A DNA stretch of 44,831 nt from Candidatus Gastranaerophilales bacterium. Lineage in GTDB: Bacteria; Cyanobacteriota; Vampirovibrionia; Gastranaerophilales; Gastranaerophilaceae. The notes beneath the pieces were generated by a model, which worked only from the letters and a program-made list of their open reading frames with translations, made no database searches and was not told the origin of the DNA. This document shows positions 24,116-32,937 of this stretch, in pieces. A program made the translations under genes and the position numbers. The stretch covers positions 1-44,831 of the forward strand of contig CAJULX010000015.1 in assembly GCA_910587245.1 (NCBI GenBank). The letters run 5' to 3'. Position 1 is the first letter of the stretch; every line of letters begins with the position of its first letter.

Positions 24116-25591
24116 CTAAGCTTCAAATGAGACTTCGGATCCTGAATCTAACCCGTCCAGATAGGTTTCAAGCTCTGCACTTGCCTGAATATACATTTGA
24201 GCAAGTTCATCCGCCGTTTTTGTTTTACCGTTTATTTCAACCGAACCGCCGTTTTGAAGAGCAGCTTGCCAATATTGTTTATAGAGGCTGGCATTCTGCT
24301 GAAGAACTTCAATTTGAGCTGCCTGAGAATATGTTATTTCTTTTGTATTAGAGCTTGATACTGCGGTATCAACCGTTTCATCGGGTTTTAAAGCTGCATT
24401 GGCATCATCAATTTCTGAAAATACACCGCTTAAATATCCGCTATCAAAGCCTGCACCTTGCGCGATGCTTGAAGAATCGCTGTCAGTTTCAAGAAGTTTA
24501 AGATCGTCTGTTACCTTGCGGCCATTTGTCTGATAATAGTATCTTTGGAATGCAATTAATTCTTCTTCGCTTAAGCCTTCGAGCGCTTCTTTTAATTCAT
24601 CCCCTGCAGCTTGAGCTTCTTGAGCAGCTTCATTATTTGCTTTATCTGCCTTGGATTCATCGACCGCTTTAATGGCTTTGCCAACACCCCAGCCGATAAG
24701 CGCACCGGCTGCCGCGCCAACTGCAGTACCAATAAATGGTACAGGTATAACACTACCAATTGCGGCTCCTATTTTTGCACCTGCACCAATTGTTAGAGCT
24801 GTACCGCCTATTACTGCACCTGCTGCTGCAATAGTGTTACTGTTATCTACAGCTTCAAGCTCGACTTTACTTTGCTTTTCAGCTACTTTTTTCATTAATT
24901 TTTCAATATTGTCAAATTTATGCTTTGTAGCTTCGGACATATTTAATTCATCAATGGCGGCGCTTTTTTCTTTATCGACTACTGCACGTGTAACGGGGTC
25001 AATGGTTTCATCCGTGTCTAATCCGTAAGTTGAAGCATAGCTTATGCCTGCCGTGTTTGAAGCATTTAATCTGTTTAATGAATTTTGAGTATTCAATGCA
25101 AAAGAATTTCTTGCACTATTAGTATATGAGGAGTAATCAAAATTTCCCGCAGATGTAACAAGTCCAAATGATGAACCGCCGGTAGTACCTTTGTCGGTCT
25201 GTCCGTCGACCTTACCCGAACCGTCAGCACCGTCAGCACCATCCGCACCATCTGCACCATCAGTGTCGTCAGCATCATCTGCATCTTTATCTTTTTTCTC
25301 GTTTAAACCTGTTATTTGGAGAGTATCACCCGTACAGTCAAATGTAACGCCCATAGACTGGCTATCCCAGATGCTGCTGTTTTCAGGGTGGTTTTCGTAT
25401 TTTAACATAAAATGTCCCGTATCAGCATCCTGATAAACCTTATAACCATTCTGATTGAGCACTTCTGTAGATGCCGCAGCAATATTTGCCATACCCGGAA
25501 GGCTGTATGCACCTGCAATAAAACCTGTCAATTGTCCTTGAAAGTTGCCGATTTGACCCGCTTTACCGGGGTCCCAAGATACGTAAGACAT
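24116..25591 (-). CDS. Large protein with GAD repeat and glycine-zipper segment, function unknown
   Basis: 491 residues, no signal peptide. The N-terminus (MSYVSWDPGKAGQIGNFQGQ) is followed at about 100-126 by a low-complexity DADDADDTDGADGADGADG stretch written by 9-nt repeats (25212-25275). The middle (about 240-310) is a hydrophobic Gly/Ala zone, IGGTALTIGAGAKIGAAIGS then AVGAAAGALIGWGVGKAIKA, typical of glycine zippers that insert in membranes. The C-terminal third is helical and rich in Gln/Ala/Asp. A good AGGAGAG site precedes the ATG. Candidates are a secreted effector, toxin or surface protein, but no domain decides it. It has its own terminator. Confidence 0.65.
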   Translation of the reverse strand: MSYVSWDPGKAGQIGNFQGQLTGFIAGAYSLPGMANIAAASTEVLNQNGYKVYQDADTGHFMLKYENHPENSSIWDSQSMGVTFDCTGDTLQITGLNEKKDKDADDADDTDGADGADGADGADGSGKVDGQTDKGTTGGSSFGLVTSAGNFDYSSYTNSARNSFALNTQNSLNRLNASNTAGISYASTYGLDTDETIDPVTRAVVDKEKSAAIDELNMSEATKHKFDNIEKLMKKVAEKQSKVELEAVDNSNTIAAAGAVIGGTALTIGAGAKIGAAIGSVIPVPFIGTAVGAAAGALIGWGVGKAIKAVDESKADKANNEAAQEAQAAGDELKEALEGLSEEELIAFQRYYYQTNGRKVTDDLKLLETDSDSSSIAQGAGFDSGYLSGVFSEIDDANAALKPDETVDTAVSSSNTKEITYSQAAQIEVLQQNASLYKQYWQAALQNGGSVEINGKTKTADELAQMYIQASAELETYLDGLDSGSEVSFEA

Positions 25592-25708
25592 TTTCTCTCC
25601 TAATATTTTTTATTATCCTCGTACAATAATAAAGTTTTTTTGATTATAAAAATTGCTTAAAAAGTATATACATTTTACACAAGTCAGATAAAACAAGGGT
25701 TTTCAAGA

Positions 25709-25736
25709 TTAACATTTCTTAATATAGTTTTATGAT
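25709..25736 (+). promoter_or_regulatory. Probable promoter of speB
   Basis: TTAACA (25709-25714) and TATGAT (25731-25736), each one base from consensus, are 16 nt apart. Transcription would begin near 25743, leaving only about 5 nt before ATG 25748, and no ribosome site is seen. Confidence 0.5.
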
Positions 25737-25747
25737 AACATTAGACA

Positions 25748-26596
25748 ATGAATAAAAATATTTTAAACGGACCGTTTCTAAGCAAAGATTTTATCGGCGC
25801 AAATGAAAAATTTGAAACTTCAAAAATCATTATGATGGGAATGCCCTATGACGGCACAACCACAAACCGCCCGGGGACAAGATTTGCACCCCAGCAGATA
25901 AGACTTGAAAGCATTGGAATTGAAACCTATTCACCGATTTTTGATAAAGATTTAGAGGACTGCAGATTTTTTGATGCGGGAGATTTAGAATTACCCTTCG
26001 GCAACGCACAAAAGGTTCTTGATATTATAAAAGAAAATACGGAGTGCATTTATAAAAACGGTAAGAAAATTTTAGGAATCGGCGGAGAACACCTTGTAAC
26101 ACTGGCTGAAATTCAAGCATTAAAAGAATTCTATGACAATATTGCGGTTATTCAGTTTGATGCACATACCGACCTCAGGGAAGAATATTTGGGCGAAAAT
26201 TTGACCCATTCAGGCGTTATGAAGCAGATTGGAAAAATTACAGGTTTTGAAAATATCGCGCAAATCGGCATACGCTCGGGCGAAAAAGAAGAGTTTGAAA
26301 TTATGAAAAAATACTCGACTCAAAAATTTTCTCATAGCGAGCTCGATAAATTTAAAAATAAAAACATCTTTATTACAATTGATTTGGATGTTTTAGACCC
26401 ATCCGTTATGAGCGGTGTAGGCACCCCTGAAGCTGGCGGTTTAAGCTATATGGAATTAATAGGCTGGCTTAAATATTTAAAAGATTTTAATATAATCGGG
26501 ATGGATGTTGTAGAATTAGCGCCCGATATTGATACAAGCAAAAATTCAACAGCACTTGCCTGCAAGCTTATAAGAGAGTGCTTAATGATTTTATAA
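25748..26596 (+). CDS. speB: Agmatinase-family ureohydrolase
   Basis: 282 residues. It should hydrolyse agmatine to putrescine and urea with a two-manganese centre. Metal-ligand motifs are all present: GIGGEH (about 114-119), FDAHTDLRE and TIDLDVLDPS. The segment GVGTPEAGGLSYME is typical of agmatinases rather than arginases, though other substrates (guanidinobutyrate and similar) cannot be excluded. No arginine decarboxylase is in the window. The 3' end overlaps the convergent coaE by 29 nt. Confidence 0.88.
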   Translation: MNKNILNGPFLSKDFIGANEKFETSKIIMMGMPYDGTTTNRPGTRFAPQQIRLESIGIETYSPIFDKDLEDCRFFDAGDLELPFGNAQKVLDIIKENTECIYKNGKKILGIGGEHLVTLAEIQALKEFYDNIAVIQFDAHTDLREEYLGENLTHSGVMKQIGKITGFENIAQIGIRSGEKEEFEIMKKYSTQKFSHSELDKFKNKNIFITIDLDVLDPSVMSGVGTPEAGGLSYMELIGWLKYLKDFNIIGMDVVELAPDIDTSKNSTALACKLIRECLMIL

Positions 26597-27137
26597 AATT
26601 ATTGGCAACAGTTTGCAGAGCTTCTTTTGAACCTGAATTATCAATAATAAAATCACATTTTGGAATTTTTTGGGTTTCCGTGATTTGAGATTTTATTCTT
26701 AAATCCGCCTCCTCGCTTGATAGATTATTGCGCTCCATAAGGCGTTTTTGTCTTATTTTCTCATCAGCTTTTATAAAAATAATTTTATCAAAATATTTAT
26801 TAAATCCTGATTCAAAAAGAAGGGCAGCAGAAACAAAAAGGACGGATTCCAAAGCATTTTTAACAAAAAATTTATTCATTTCATCTAAAATCAAAGGATA
26901 AATAAAATTTTCAAGCTCTTTTTTTAGCAAAGGGTCTTTAAAAACAATTTTTGAAATTTCTTTACGCGAGATTGTATTAAATTTCTTTAACAAAAATTCT
27001 TGCAGAACGGAAGAATTTTCATACAAAAAAGCGGTAACGTAATCAAGGCATAAAACCTTATAGCCAAAGCTTTTGAGGTATTTTTCAAATAAACTTTTGC
27101 CTGATGCAATATTACCCGTTATCCCGATTTTTAGCAT
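26568..27137 (-). CDS. coaE: Dephospho-CoA kinase
   Basis: 189 residues. It performs the last step of coenzyme A synthesis. P-loop GITGNIASGKSLFEKYL at the N-terminus, the LDYVTAFLY segment in the place of the family DAD-type motif, the lid VSAALLFESGF, then KADEKIRQKRLMERNNLSSE and a final IIDNSG. The sequence is divergent but complete. Its 3' end overlaps convergent speB by 29 nt, which is unusual and means the two transcripts can pair. Confidence 0.9.
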   Translation of the reverse strand: MLKIGITGNIASGKSLFEKYLKSFGYKVLCLDYVTAFLYENSSVLQEFLLKKFNTISRKEISKIVFKDPLLKKELENFIYPLILDEMNKFFVKNALESVLFVSAALLFESGFNKYFDKIIFIKADEKIRQKRLMERNNLSSEEADLRIKSQITETQKIPKCDFIIDNSGSKEALQTVANNFIKSLSTLL

Positions 27138-27206
27138 AACTTTATTTTACATAAAAAACGTAGTATAATTCAACAATAATACGACATTTTTAGGGGAGAA
27201 ATAAAT

Positions 27207-27947
27207 ATGACATCAAATCCTATGACGAATACAAAGGTTTACGAGGGCTGTGTTGTAACCGATGCACCCATGACGATAGCAGGAACGGTTAATAAATCTA
27301 TAGGTCTGCTAGCAATTGTTATACTTACAGCTTGCGTTACCTGGTTTTTAGCATATTCAGGTTTTGGCGATAAAACCTATGCTCTTATGGTAGGCGGAGC
27401 AATCGGTGCATTTATTCTTGCAATAATTACAGCCTTTAAACCCCAGCATTCAAAACCTTTAAGTATAGGATATGCAGCATTGGAAGGATTATTTTTGGGC
27501 GGTATTTCAGCGGTTTTCAATATGCAGTACCCCGGAATAGTTTCTCAGGCTGTTGTTGCAACATTCTGCAGCATGTTTGTTGTTCTATTGCTTTTTAAAT
27601 CAAAAGTTATACGTGCAACAGAAGGTTTTAAATCAACCATAATAGCTGCAACCGTTGCTATTGCCGTTATTTACGGTATATCAATTTTATTAAGTTTATT
27701 TCATAACCATGTACTATCAGGTGCACTTGCTTCAAACAGCCTGGTTTCAATAGGATTTAACGCCATCGTAGTAATTATTGCATGCTTAAATTTTATACTT
27801 GATTTTGATTTTATTGAAAAAGGAGCCGAAATGGGCGCGCCTAAATATCTTGAATGGTACGGCGCATTTTCAATGCTTGTTACACTGATATGGCTTTATA
27901 TTGAAATCTTAAAGCTTCTTGCAAAGCTAAACAGCAGAAGAAACTAA
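27207..27947 (+). CDS. Bax inhibitor-1 / YccA family membrane protein
   Basis: 246 residues with seven hydrophobic helices between about 28 and 240. Typical family segments: GYAALEGLFLGGISAVFN, a FCSMFVVLLLFKSKVIRATE stretch, and NFILDFDFIEKGAEMGAPKY leading to EWYGAFSMLVTLIWLYIEIL. Bacterial relatives include a pH-sensitive calcium leak channel (YetJ) and FtsH-binding YccA. An AGGGGAG site precedes the ATG, with TATAAT about 40 nt upstream. recJ starts 1 nt after its stop, so they are cotranscribed. Confidence 0.92.
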   Translation: MTSNPMTNTKVYEGCVVTDAPMTIAGTVNKSIGLLAIVILTACVTWFLAYSGFGDKTYALMVGGAIGAFILAIITAFKPQHSKPLSIGYAALEGLFLGGISAVFNMQYPGIVSQAVVATFCSMFVVLLLFKSKVIRATEGFKSTIIAATVAIAVIYGISILLSLFHNHVLSGALASNSLVSIGFNAIVVIIACLNFILDFDFIEKGAEMGAPKYLEWYGAFSMLVTLIWLYIEILKLLAKLNSRRN

Positions 27948-27948
27948 G

Positions 27949-30297
27949 ATGAAATTTTGGAATATTAAAACAGAAAATGAAAACAAAGCAGGCAATTCTT
28001 TACAAACAAAGGACAGCCTGCTTTGTTCCGTTTTAAAATCAAGAGGGCTTGAAGAATCAGAATTTGAAGATTTTTTAAATCCTCTTAATGTTTCTTTATC
28101 TTCACCTTATATTTTTGCCGATATGCAAAATGCCGTAAAAAGGATAGAAGACGCGATTTCAAAAGATGAATTAATTCTCATCTGGGGTGATTTTGACGCT
28201 GACGGCGTAACCTCAACCGCTATATTATACAAAACACTGTCGGCACTCGGTGCAAAATTTGATTATATTATCCCGGACAGGGAAAAAATGGGACATGGAA
28301 TAAATACAAAAGTACTTTTGCCATATATTGCAAAGAAAAAGCCCAAAGTATTAATAACTGTAGATTGCGGAATATCAAACGAAAAAGAAATAGGTGTGAT
28401 AAAGGCTTTAGGAGTGGATACAATTCTTACAGACCACCACAAGGCGCCTGAAAATCTGCCTAAGGCATATGCAATTATAAACCCGAAAGCTCCGAATTCT
28501 CTTGATGAAAAATTAAGTATTACTCAAATTAAAAATGTATCGGAACTTGCAGGAGCAGGAGTAGCTTATAAATTAGCCTGCGCCTTGCTTGAAAAAACTG
28601 ATAATAAAAAATTAAAAGATGAAATTTTAATATTGGCTGCAGCAGGCACCATAGCTGATGTCGTACCGCTTTTATACGAAAACAGGGTGCTTGTATCAAA
28701 AGGGCTTGAGCTTGTAAACAAAGGGCTTCACAAAGGGATTAACCTTTTATTTAAGGCAAATAATAAAGATAAAATCACAAGTTATGATATGGCATTCATC
28801 CTTGCACCAAGAATAAATGCAGCAGGCAGATTAAAAACAGCAGAGCCCGCTTTCAGGCTTTTAATTGAAGATGATGAAAAAAAGCTGAAAGATTCTTTAA
28901 AGGAGCTTGACGGGTACAATAAAATACGCCAGAATTTGTGCGATAAAATTTATGAAGAAGCTATTAAGCTGATTGAACATGATAAGAATTTTAAAAATCA
29001 AAAAGCTGTTATTCTTTTTAATGAAAACTGGCATATAGGCGTAATCGGCATTGTGGCTTCAAAACTCGTTGAAAAATATTATAAACCCGCATTTTTAATT
29101 ACAAAAGATGATGAAAACAAGGCAAGATGTTCAATCCGCGGCATAAAAGAGTACAATATCGCAGAAATTTTAGATGAAAATAAAGAGCTTTTTACGGATG
29201 GGTACGGCGGACACAGCCTTGCCGGAGGTTTTTCATTTGATTTAGAAAAAATTACATTTGAAACAGTTAAAAATGCCCTTTTAAATACTTTTAATTCAAA
29301 AGAAGACATTAAGCCGAAAGGCGCAACGCTTGATATAGATGCCGTTTTAGAGCCTGCTGATATTAATGACGATTTAATGGATATAATTCAAAAACTGGAA
29401 CCCACGGGGCAGGACAACCCCTCACCGGTTTTTTGCATGAATAATATTTCCCTTATTACAAAAAAAGCAATGGGGAAAGAAGGGAACCACTTAAGTTTCA
29501 AAGGAACGAAAGACGGCGCGGAGCTAAACTGTATCTGGTGGCGCCATAATGACATCCCCGTTAATATAAATGAAAATTTTGACCTTGCATTTGAACCGAA
29601 AACAAACGAATTTAACGGCGAAAAATCAATCAGGCTTTATACTGTGGATTTAAGGTGTGAAGGAATGCAAAAAAATTCCGATGACGGGATAATAAAATTT
29701 TATGACCACAGACAAAAAACAGGAATTTTAGAACAGATTGAAGAATACGTTAAAAGGCCGAATGTAGATATTCAAATATTTGCAAAAAAAATTAAAACAA
29801 AAACACTTTTAAAAGATTATCCCGCTCTAAATTCAAAAATAGCAGAAGAATTTAACGGGTGCGATTTAATGTTTTTTGATTACCCCTGTTCAATGGAAGA
29901 ATTTATTGAAATATTAAAGCGTAAACAAGCTTCGGGCGATTGCAAAATTCATTTAATGAAGGAAGAGTCTGAGGGAATAGAAAACTGTATAAAACAGCTT
30001 ATCGGTATGTTAAAATATGCAACAAATAACAAGGAAGGCGAGGTTTCAATTTCGAAATTAGCCTGCATGACAGGAGTGAGTGAAGAATTTATTCAAAAAT
30101 CATTAGATATTCTTGAAGAATTAAATTCAATTGAAATTTTAGATATTGATAAGATTAAATTTCTGGCTCCGCCATCTATGGATAATTTTTACAAGCACCC
30201 TGAATTTGCCCTGCTTGAAGAAGAATTTAAAAAGGTTGAAAAATTTAAAAAATATATCGCCCAAGCACCCTTGAGCGATATAGAAAATTTAATTTAA
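27949..30297 (+). CDS. recJ: Single-strand-specific exonuclease RecJ
   Basis: 782 residues. A 5'-3' exonuclease on single-stranded DNA used in recombination and mismatch repair. DHH-family motifs: WGDFDADGVTSTAILY (about 77-92), ITVDCGISNEKE and LTDHHKAPENLPKAYAIINP; the DHHA1 part has IGVIGIVASKLVEKYYKPAF and GYGGHSLAGGFSF. It is longer than E. coli RecJ (577), with an extra C-terminal part of about 200 residues, as in Firmicutes and Cyanobacteria. It begins 1 nt after the BI-1 gene and is probably translationally coupled. Confidence 0.95.
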   Translation: MKFWNIKTENENKAGNSLQTKDSLLCSVLKSRGLEESEFEDFLNPLNVSLSSPYIFADMQNAVKRIEDAISKDELILIWGDFDADGVTSTAILYKTLSALGAKFDYIIPDREKMGHGINTKVLLPYIAKKKPKVLITVDCGISNEKEIGVIKALGVDTILTDHHKAPENLPKAYAIINPKAPNSLDEKLSITQIKNVSELAGAGVAYKLACALLEKTDNKKLKDEILILAAAGTIADVVPLLYENRVLVSKGLELVNKGLHKGINLLFKANNKDKITSYDMAFILAPRINAAGRLKTAEPAFRLLIEDDEKKLKDSLKELDGYNKIRQNLCDKIYEEAIKLIEHDKNFKNQKAVILFNENWHIGVIGIVASKLVEKYYKPAFLITKDDENKARCSIRGIKEYNIAEILDENKELFTDGYGGHSLAGGFSFDLEKITFETVKNALLNTFNSKEDIKPKGATLDIDAVLEPADINDDLMDIIQKLEPTGQDNPSPVFCMNNISLITKKAMGKEGNHLSFKGTKDGAELNCIWWRHNDIPVNINENFDLAFEPKTNEFNGEKSIRLYTVDLRCEGMQKNSDDGIIKFYDHRQKTGILEQIEEYVKRPNVDIQIFAKKIKTKTLLKDYPALNSKIAEEFNGCDLMFFDYPCSMEEFIEILKRKQASGDCKIHLMKEESEGIENCIKQLIGMLKYATNNKEGEVSISKLACMTGVSEEFIQKSLDILEELNSIEILDIDKIKFLAPPSMDNFYKHPEFALLEEEFKKVEKFKKYIAQAPLSDIENLI

Positions 30298-30311
30298 TTT
30301 AATTTTTTTAT

Positions 30312-30725
30312 TTATTGGTCAATATTGCTGTTTAAAAGCTTTTTCATTTTTTCAATATTATCCATTTTCTTTTGAAGAGCGCTGTATTCTTTTTTAAGCT
30401 TTGATAATTCAGCTTTTTTGTTTGCAACTTCAACTTCTTTATCGGCTACAAGAGTTTTATAGGTTGCAAGCTGTTCTCTTACATCAACTTGAGCTGATTC
30501 AAGATTGTTAACAGCACTTTTGAATTTTTCATTTGAAAGGCTTTCCGTTGCAGTTTCGGTATTTACGGCTTCTACGACTTTAGCTTCAACAGAAGTATCC
30601 GCTGCAGGCTGAATATTAACATTTTGAACCGGAGCTTCGGAAAAAACCGCATCCTCTGCCATTGCAGCACCCGCAGTTAACATTGCAAATAAAGTCAGTA
30701 CAAAAAATCTCTTTATTGTATACAT
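30312..30725 (-). CDS. Small secreted coiled-coil protein
   Basis: 137 residues. Signal peptide KRFFVLTLFAMLTAGAAMAE, cleavage after AMA. A Val/Ala/Thr/Glu-rich region follows, then from about residue 85 a strong coiled coil (VDVREQLATYKTLVADKEVE, then KLKKEYSALQKKMDNIEKMK). It is probably periplasmic. No family recognised. Its stop is 15 nt from the recJ stop on the other strand. Confidence 0.65.
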   Translation of the reverse strand: MYTIKRFFVLTLFAMLTAGAAMAEDAVFSEAPVQNVNIQPAADTSVEAKVVEAVNTETATESLSNEKFKSAVNNLESAQVDVREQLATYKTLVADKEVEVANKKAELSKLKKEYSALQKKMDNIEKMKKLLNSNIDQ

Positions 30726-30832
30726 CTTTCACATCCTCCATAATTTATAACTATATCGTACAGTTAAAAAAAGGGGTCTGTCAAATCTGTTAATACAAAT
30801 ATACTATTTTAAATCTATACCGGCTTATAGTT

Positions 30833-31015
30833 TTAGATATCTTCTATCCATATAGCGTTAACAGGACACACAAGTGCCGCATCAATACAATCCTGCTCAT
30901 TTCCTTCAACAGATGTATCATTAACATGCGCCACAACGTCTACAAAGAAAACATCCGAATTGATAGCTTCACATGCTCCGCAGCCCACGCAGCCCTCCAT
31001 TATGCAAACATTCAT
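30833..31015 (-). CDS. Single-cluster [4Fe-4S] ferredoxin
   Basis: 60 residues. Cluster ligands are C9, C12 and C15 in EGCVGCGAC, plus C50 in ALVCPVNAIWIED, a one-cluster ferredoxin of the type found in anaerobes. Two more Cys (C4 and C43) could form a disulfide or be spare. The protein is acidic, as expected for an electron carrier. A GGAGAT site precedes the ATG. Its redox partner is not evident from the neighbours. Confidence 0.92.
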   Translation of the reverse strand: MNVCIMEGCVGCGACEAINSDVFFVDVVAHVNDTSVEGNEQDCIDAALVCPVNAIWIEDI

Positions 31016-31125
31016 AAATTATCTCCTTTAAACATTTTGAATAAATTTTATTAAAAATGTTTAAAAATTATATCCCGCAAGGATATTCGCCATACGGGGA
31101 ATTATTAAAAAGATAAAAATTTTAT

Positions 31126-31449
31126 TTATAAAACTTTATTTCTTTCTAAGAGTCTTTTGCATTGCAGTTTTACATCATAACCGAGTATGGTGCCCAAAAT
31201 AAAGTCTTCAAGAGAAGATAGGCTGTACATCGGCTTATCCAAAAACTTTTTAATTACATCGATACACTCTTTGTTTCCAAAAAACAGGTTTACCTTCCCC
31301 TTGTCTAAATTCTGCACAAAATAGGATAAATCTTTATGTTCAAGTTTCGGCAGAATTTTATCAAGAAGCACAGCTTCACATGTAACAAGCGCTGCAGGTT
31401 TTGTACCTTTAGAAACTTCATACAAATAAGTATCAAAAATCCTCATCAT
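31126..31449 (-). CDS. DUF2023-like small protein
   Basis: 107 residues. The block VNLFFGNKECIDVIKKFL and the end LEDFILGTILGYDVKLQCKR fit DUF2023, a family of unknown function. Recognition is from memory of the family pattern, so moderate. A 5-Cys-poor, mixed alpha/beta profile without membrane segments suggests a cytoplasmic protein. Two ATGs (31449, 31446) are possible. An 11-bp hairpin lies 3 nt upstream of the first ATG and could hide the ribosome site. Confidence 0.6.
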   Translation of the reverse strand: MMRIFDTYLYEVSKGTKPAALVTCEAVLLDKILPKLEHKDLSYFVQNLDKGKVNLFFGNKECIDVIKKFLDKPMYSLSSLEDFILGTILGYDVKLQCKRLLERNKVL

Positions 31450-31452
31450 AAA

Positions 31453-31493
31453 ATTTTCCGTCTCTTCCTATTCAGAATTAAAAGACGGAAAAT
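31453..31493 (-). terminator. Hairpin between the radical SAM gene and the DUF2023-like gene
   Basis: ATTTTCCGTCT (31453-31463) and AGACGGAAAAT (31483-31493) form a perfect 11-bp inverted repeat with a 19-nt loop. On the minus strand it follows the radical SAM stop by about 22 nt and is followed by TTTATG, where ATG is the next start. It may be a terminator, an attenuator or an RBS-masking structure. Confidence 0.55.
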
Positions 31494-31515
31494 AAAGAGT
31501 TCTTGTTCCAAAAAA

Positions 31516-32937
31516 TTAATGCTCTTTTTTTCTAAATAAAATTCTTAAGCCCGCTTTAAAATAATTTTTAAATTCAGCAAGGCTTTCTATCTGCAATAAC
31601 ATCATTAAAATATACCTCGGGCGCAGATAATAACTTTTAACGGCATATTTATGAAGCTCAAATACTCTCTCTTTTGTTAAGTGATGAGTATTTACGCTCG
31701 GGTAAAAATAAGGCATATCGTAATTTAATTTACCCAGTTTATGCTCTTTAACATAATCGTAAAATCTTGAACCGCAAAGAGCAGTTGCCGTGTAATAACT
31801 TACAAAATGAGTGTTTAATTTTTGAGAAAATTCAATAGTCTCATTTGCAGTTTTTTCATTTTCCCACGGAAGCCCGAGAACATAATAAGCATAAACTTTC
31901 ATTCCGGTTCTTTTAAAAAGAGATACCGTTTTTTTAATGTCCTCAAGCGTGATTTTTTTACCCATTTTATCAAGCATATACTGTGAGCCGCTCTCAATCC
32001 CAATTGAGACAAGCTTGCAGCCTGCTTTTTTCATTAATTTTACAGTCTCAATGTCAGCGGTATCTGCTCTTGAATTAGTAGAAAATGTAATTTTTAAACC
32101 TGAATCAATTATTGCATTGCATAAATTGTGTACCCATTCTTTATTCAGATTAAAAATATCAGACCAGAATATAAAGTTTTTAATGCCGTATTTTTCATAG
32201 CATTCTCTTATTTCACCCAAAATATTTTCAGGGCTTCTGTAGCGCACCTTTGCGCCTGAAACGGGGGTTGCAAGACAGAAGAAACAGTGAAAAGGACAGC
32301 CCCTTGAAACTTTAATAACAGCTTGTAATTCACCGGTATCAGGACGTCTGTAAATATTATTATCAATCAAATCTCGCGCAGGATAGGGCAATTTATCAAG
32401 TTCATCATTAAACGGGCGTTTTTCGTTAGATAAAATTTCATTTCCGTTTCTGTAAGTTATTCCTAAAATTTCAGCATAAGGCTTGCCCGATAAAATTTCT
32501 TTTAAAGTTAATTCCGCTTCACCCATTATTGCAATGTCAAGCGCGGTATACTTTTCAAGAGCTTCGCGCGCCAGCATGTTAAAATGGGCGCCTTTTGCAA
32601 TTGTTGTAATATTTGGAAATTTTTCTTTAATTTTTGATAAAATCCCTAAATCATTATCCAGCGTGGGCGTTGCAGCATTCAAAACAAGATAATCGGGTTT
32701 AAATTCTTCAATATCCTTTAGAACATCCGCAAGTACTTCTGCATTTAAACTGTAATCTTTAATTTTGGATTCAAAATTTTCAAGACGGGCAATTGATGCC
32801 AGATACATTAAATCAGAAGGCGGAAGCGGCGGAATGACAATTAAATCATCCGTCGGCTGCTGGCATCTGTCTTCTCTGTTCATAACTGGAGAAGGCGGAT
32901 ATATTAAAAATATTTTACCTTTTTGTTTATTTTTCAT
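31516..32937 (-). CDS. Radical SAM protein with an N-terminal B12-binding-like domain
   Basis: 473 residues. The N-terminus FLIYPPSPVMNREDRCQQPT and PPLPPSDLMYLASIA begins a B12-binding-like Rossmann domain (about 1-150), but the DxHxxG cobalamin ligand motif is absent (IKDYSLNAEVLAD stands in its place). The radical SAM core has SRGCPFHCFFCLATP with the CxxxCxxC triad (about 210-220), then YRSPENILGEI and SIGIESGSQYMLDKMGKK. Relatives include BchE-like cyclases and lipid or sugar modifying enzymes. The SDR start region overlaps it by 11 nt, which may link them in one pathway. Confidence 0.85.
   Translation of the reverse strand: MKNKQKGKIFLIYPPSPVMNREDRCQQPTDDLIVIPPLPPSDLMYLASIARLENFESKIKDYSLNAEVLADVLKDIEEFKPDYLVLNAATPTLDNDLGILSKIKEKFPNITTIAKGAHFNMLAREALEKYTALDIAIMGEAELTLKEILSGKPYAEILGITYRNGNEILSNEKRPFNDELDKLPYPARDLIDNNIYRRPDTGELQAVIKVSRGCPFHCFFCLATPVSGAKVRYRSPENILGEIRECYEKYGIKNFIFWSDIFNLNKEWVHNLCNAIIDSGLKITFSTNSRADTADIETVKLMKKAGCKLVSIGIESGSQYMLDKMGKKITLEDIKKTVSLFKRTGMKVYAYYVLGLPWENEKTANETIEFSQKLNTHFVSYYTATALCGSRFYDYVKEHKLGKLNYDMPYFYPSVNTHHLTKERVFELHKYAVKSYYLRPRYILMMLLQIESLAEFKNYFKAGLRILFRKKEH

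Noticed and set aside
24651..25028. 125-codon + strand frame, Ala/Pro-rich
   Set aside because: Antisense of the glycine-zipper region; composition follows from that.
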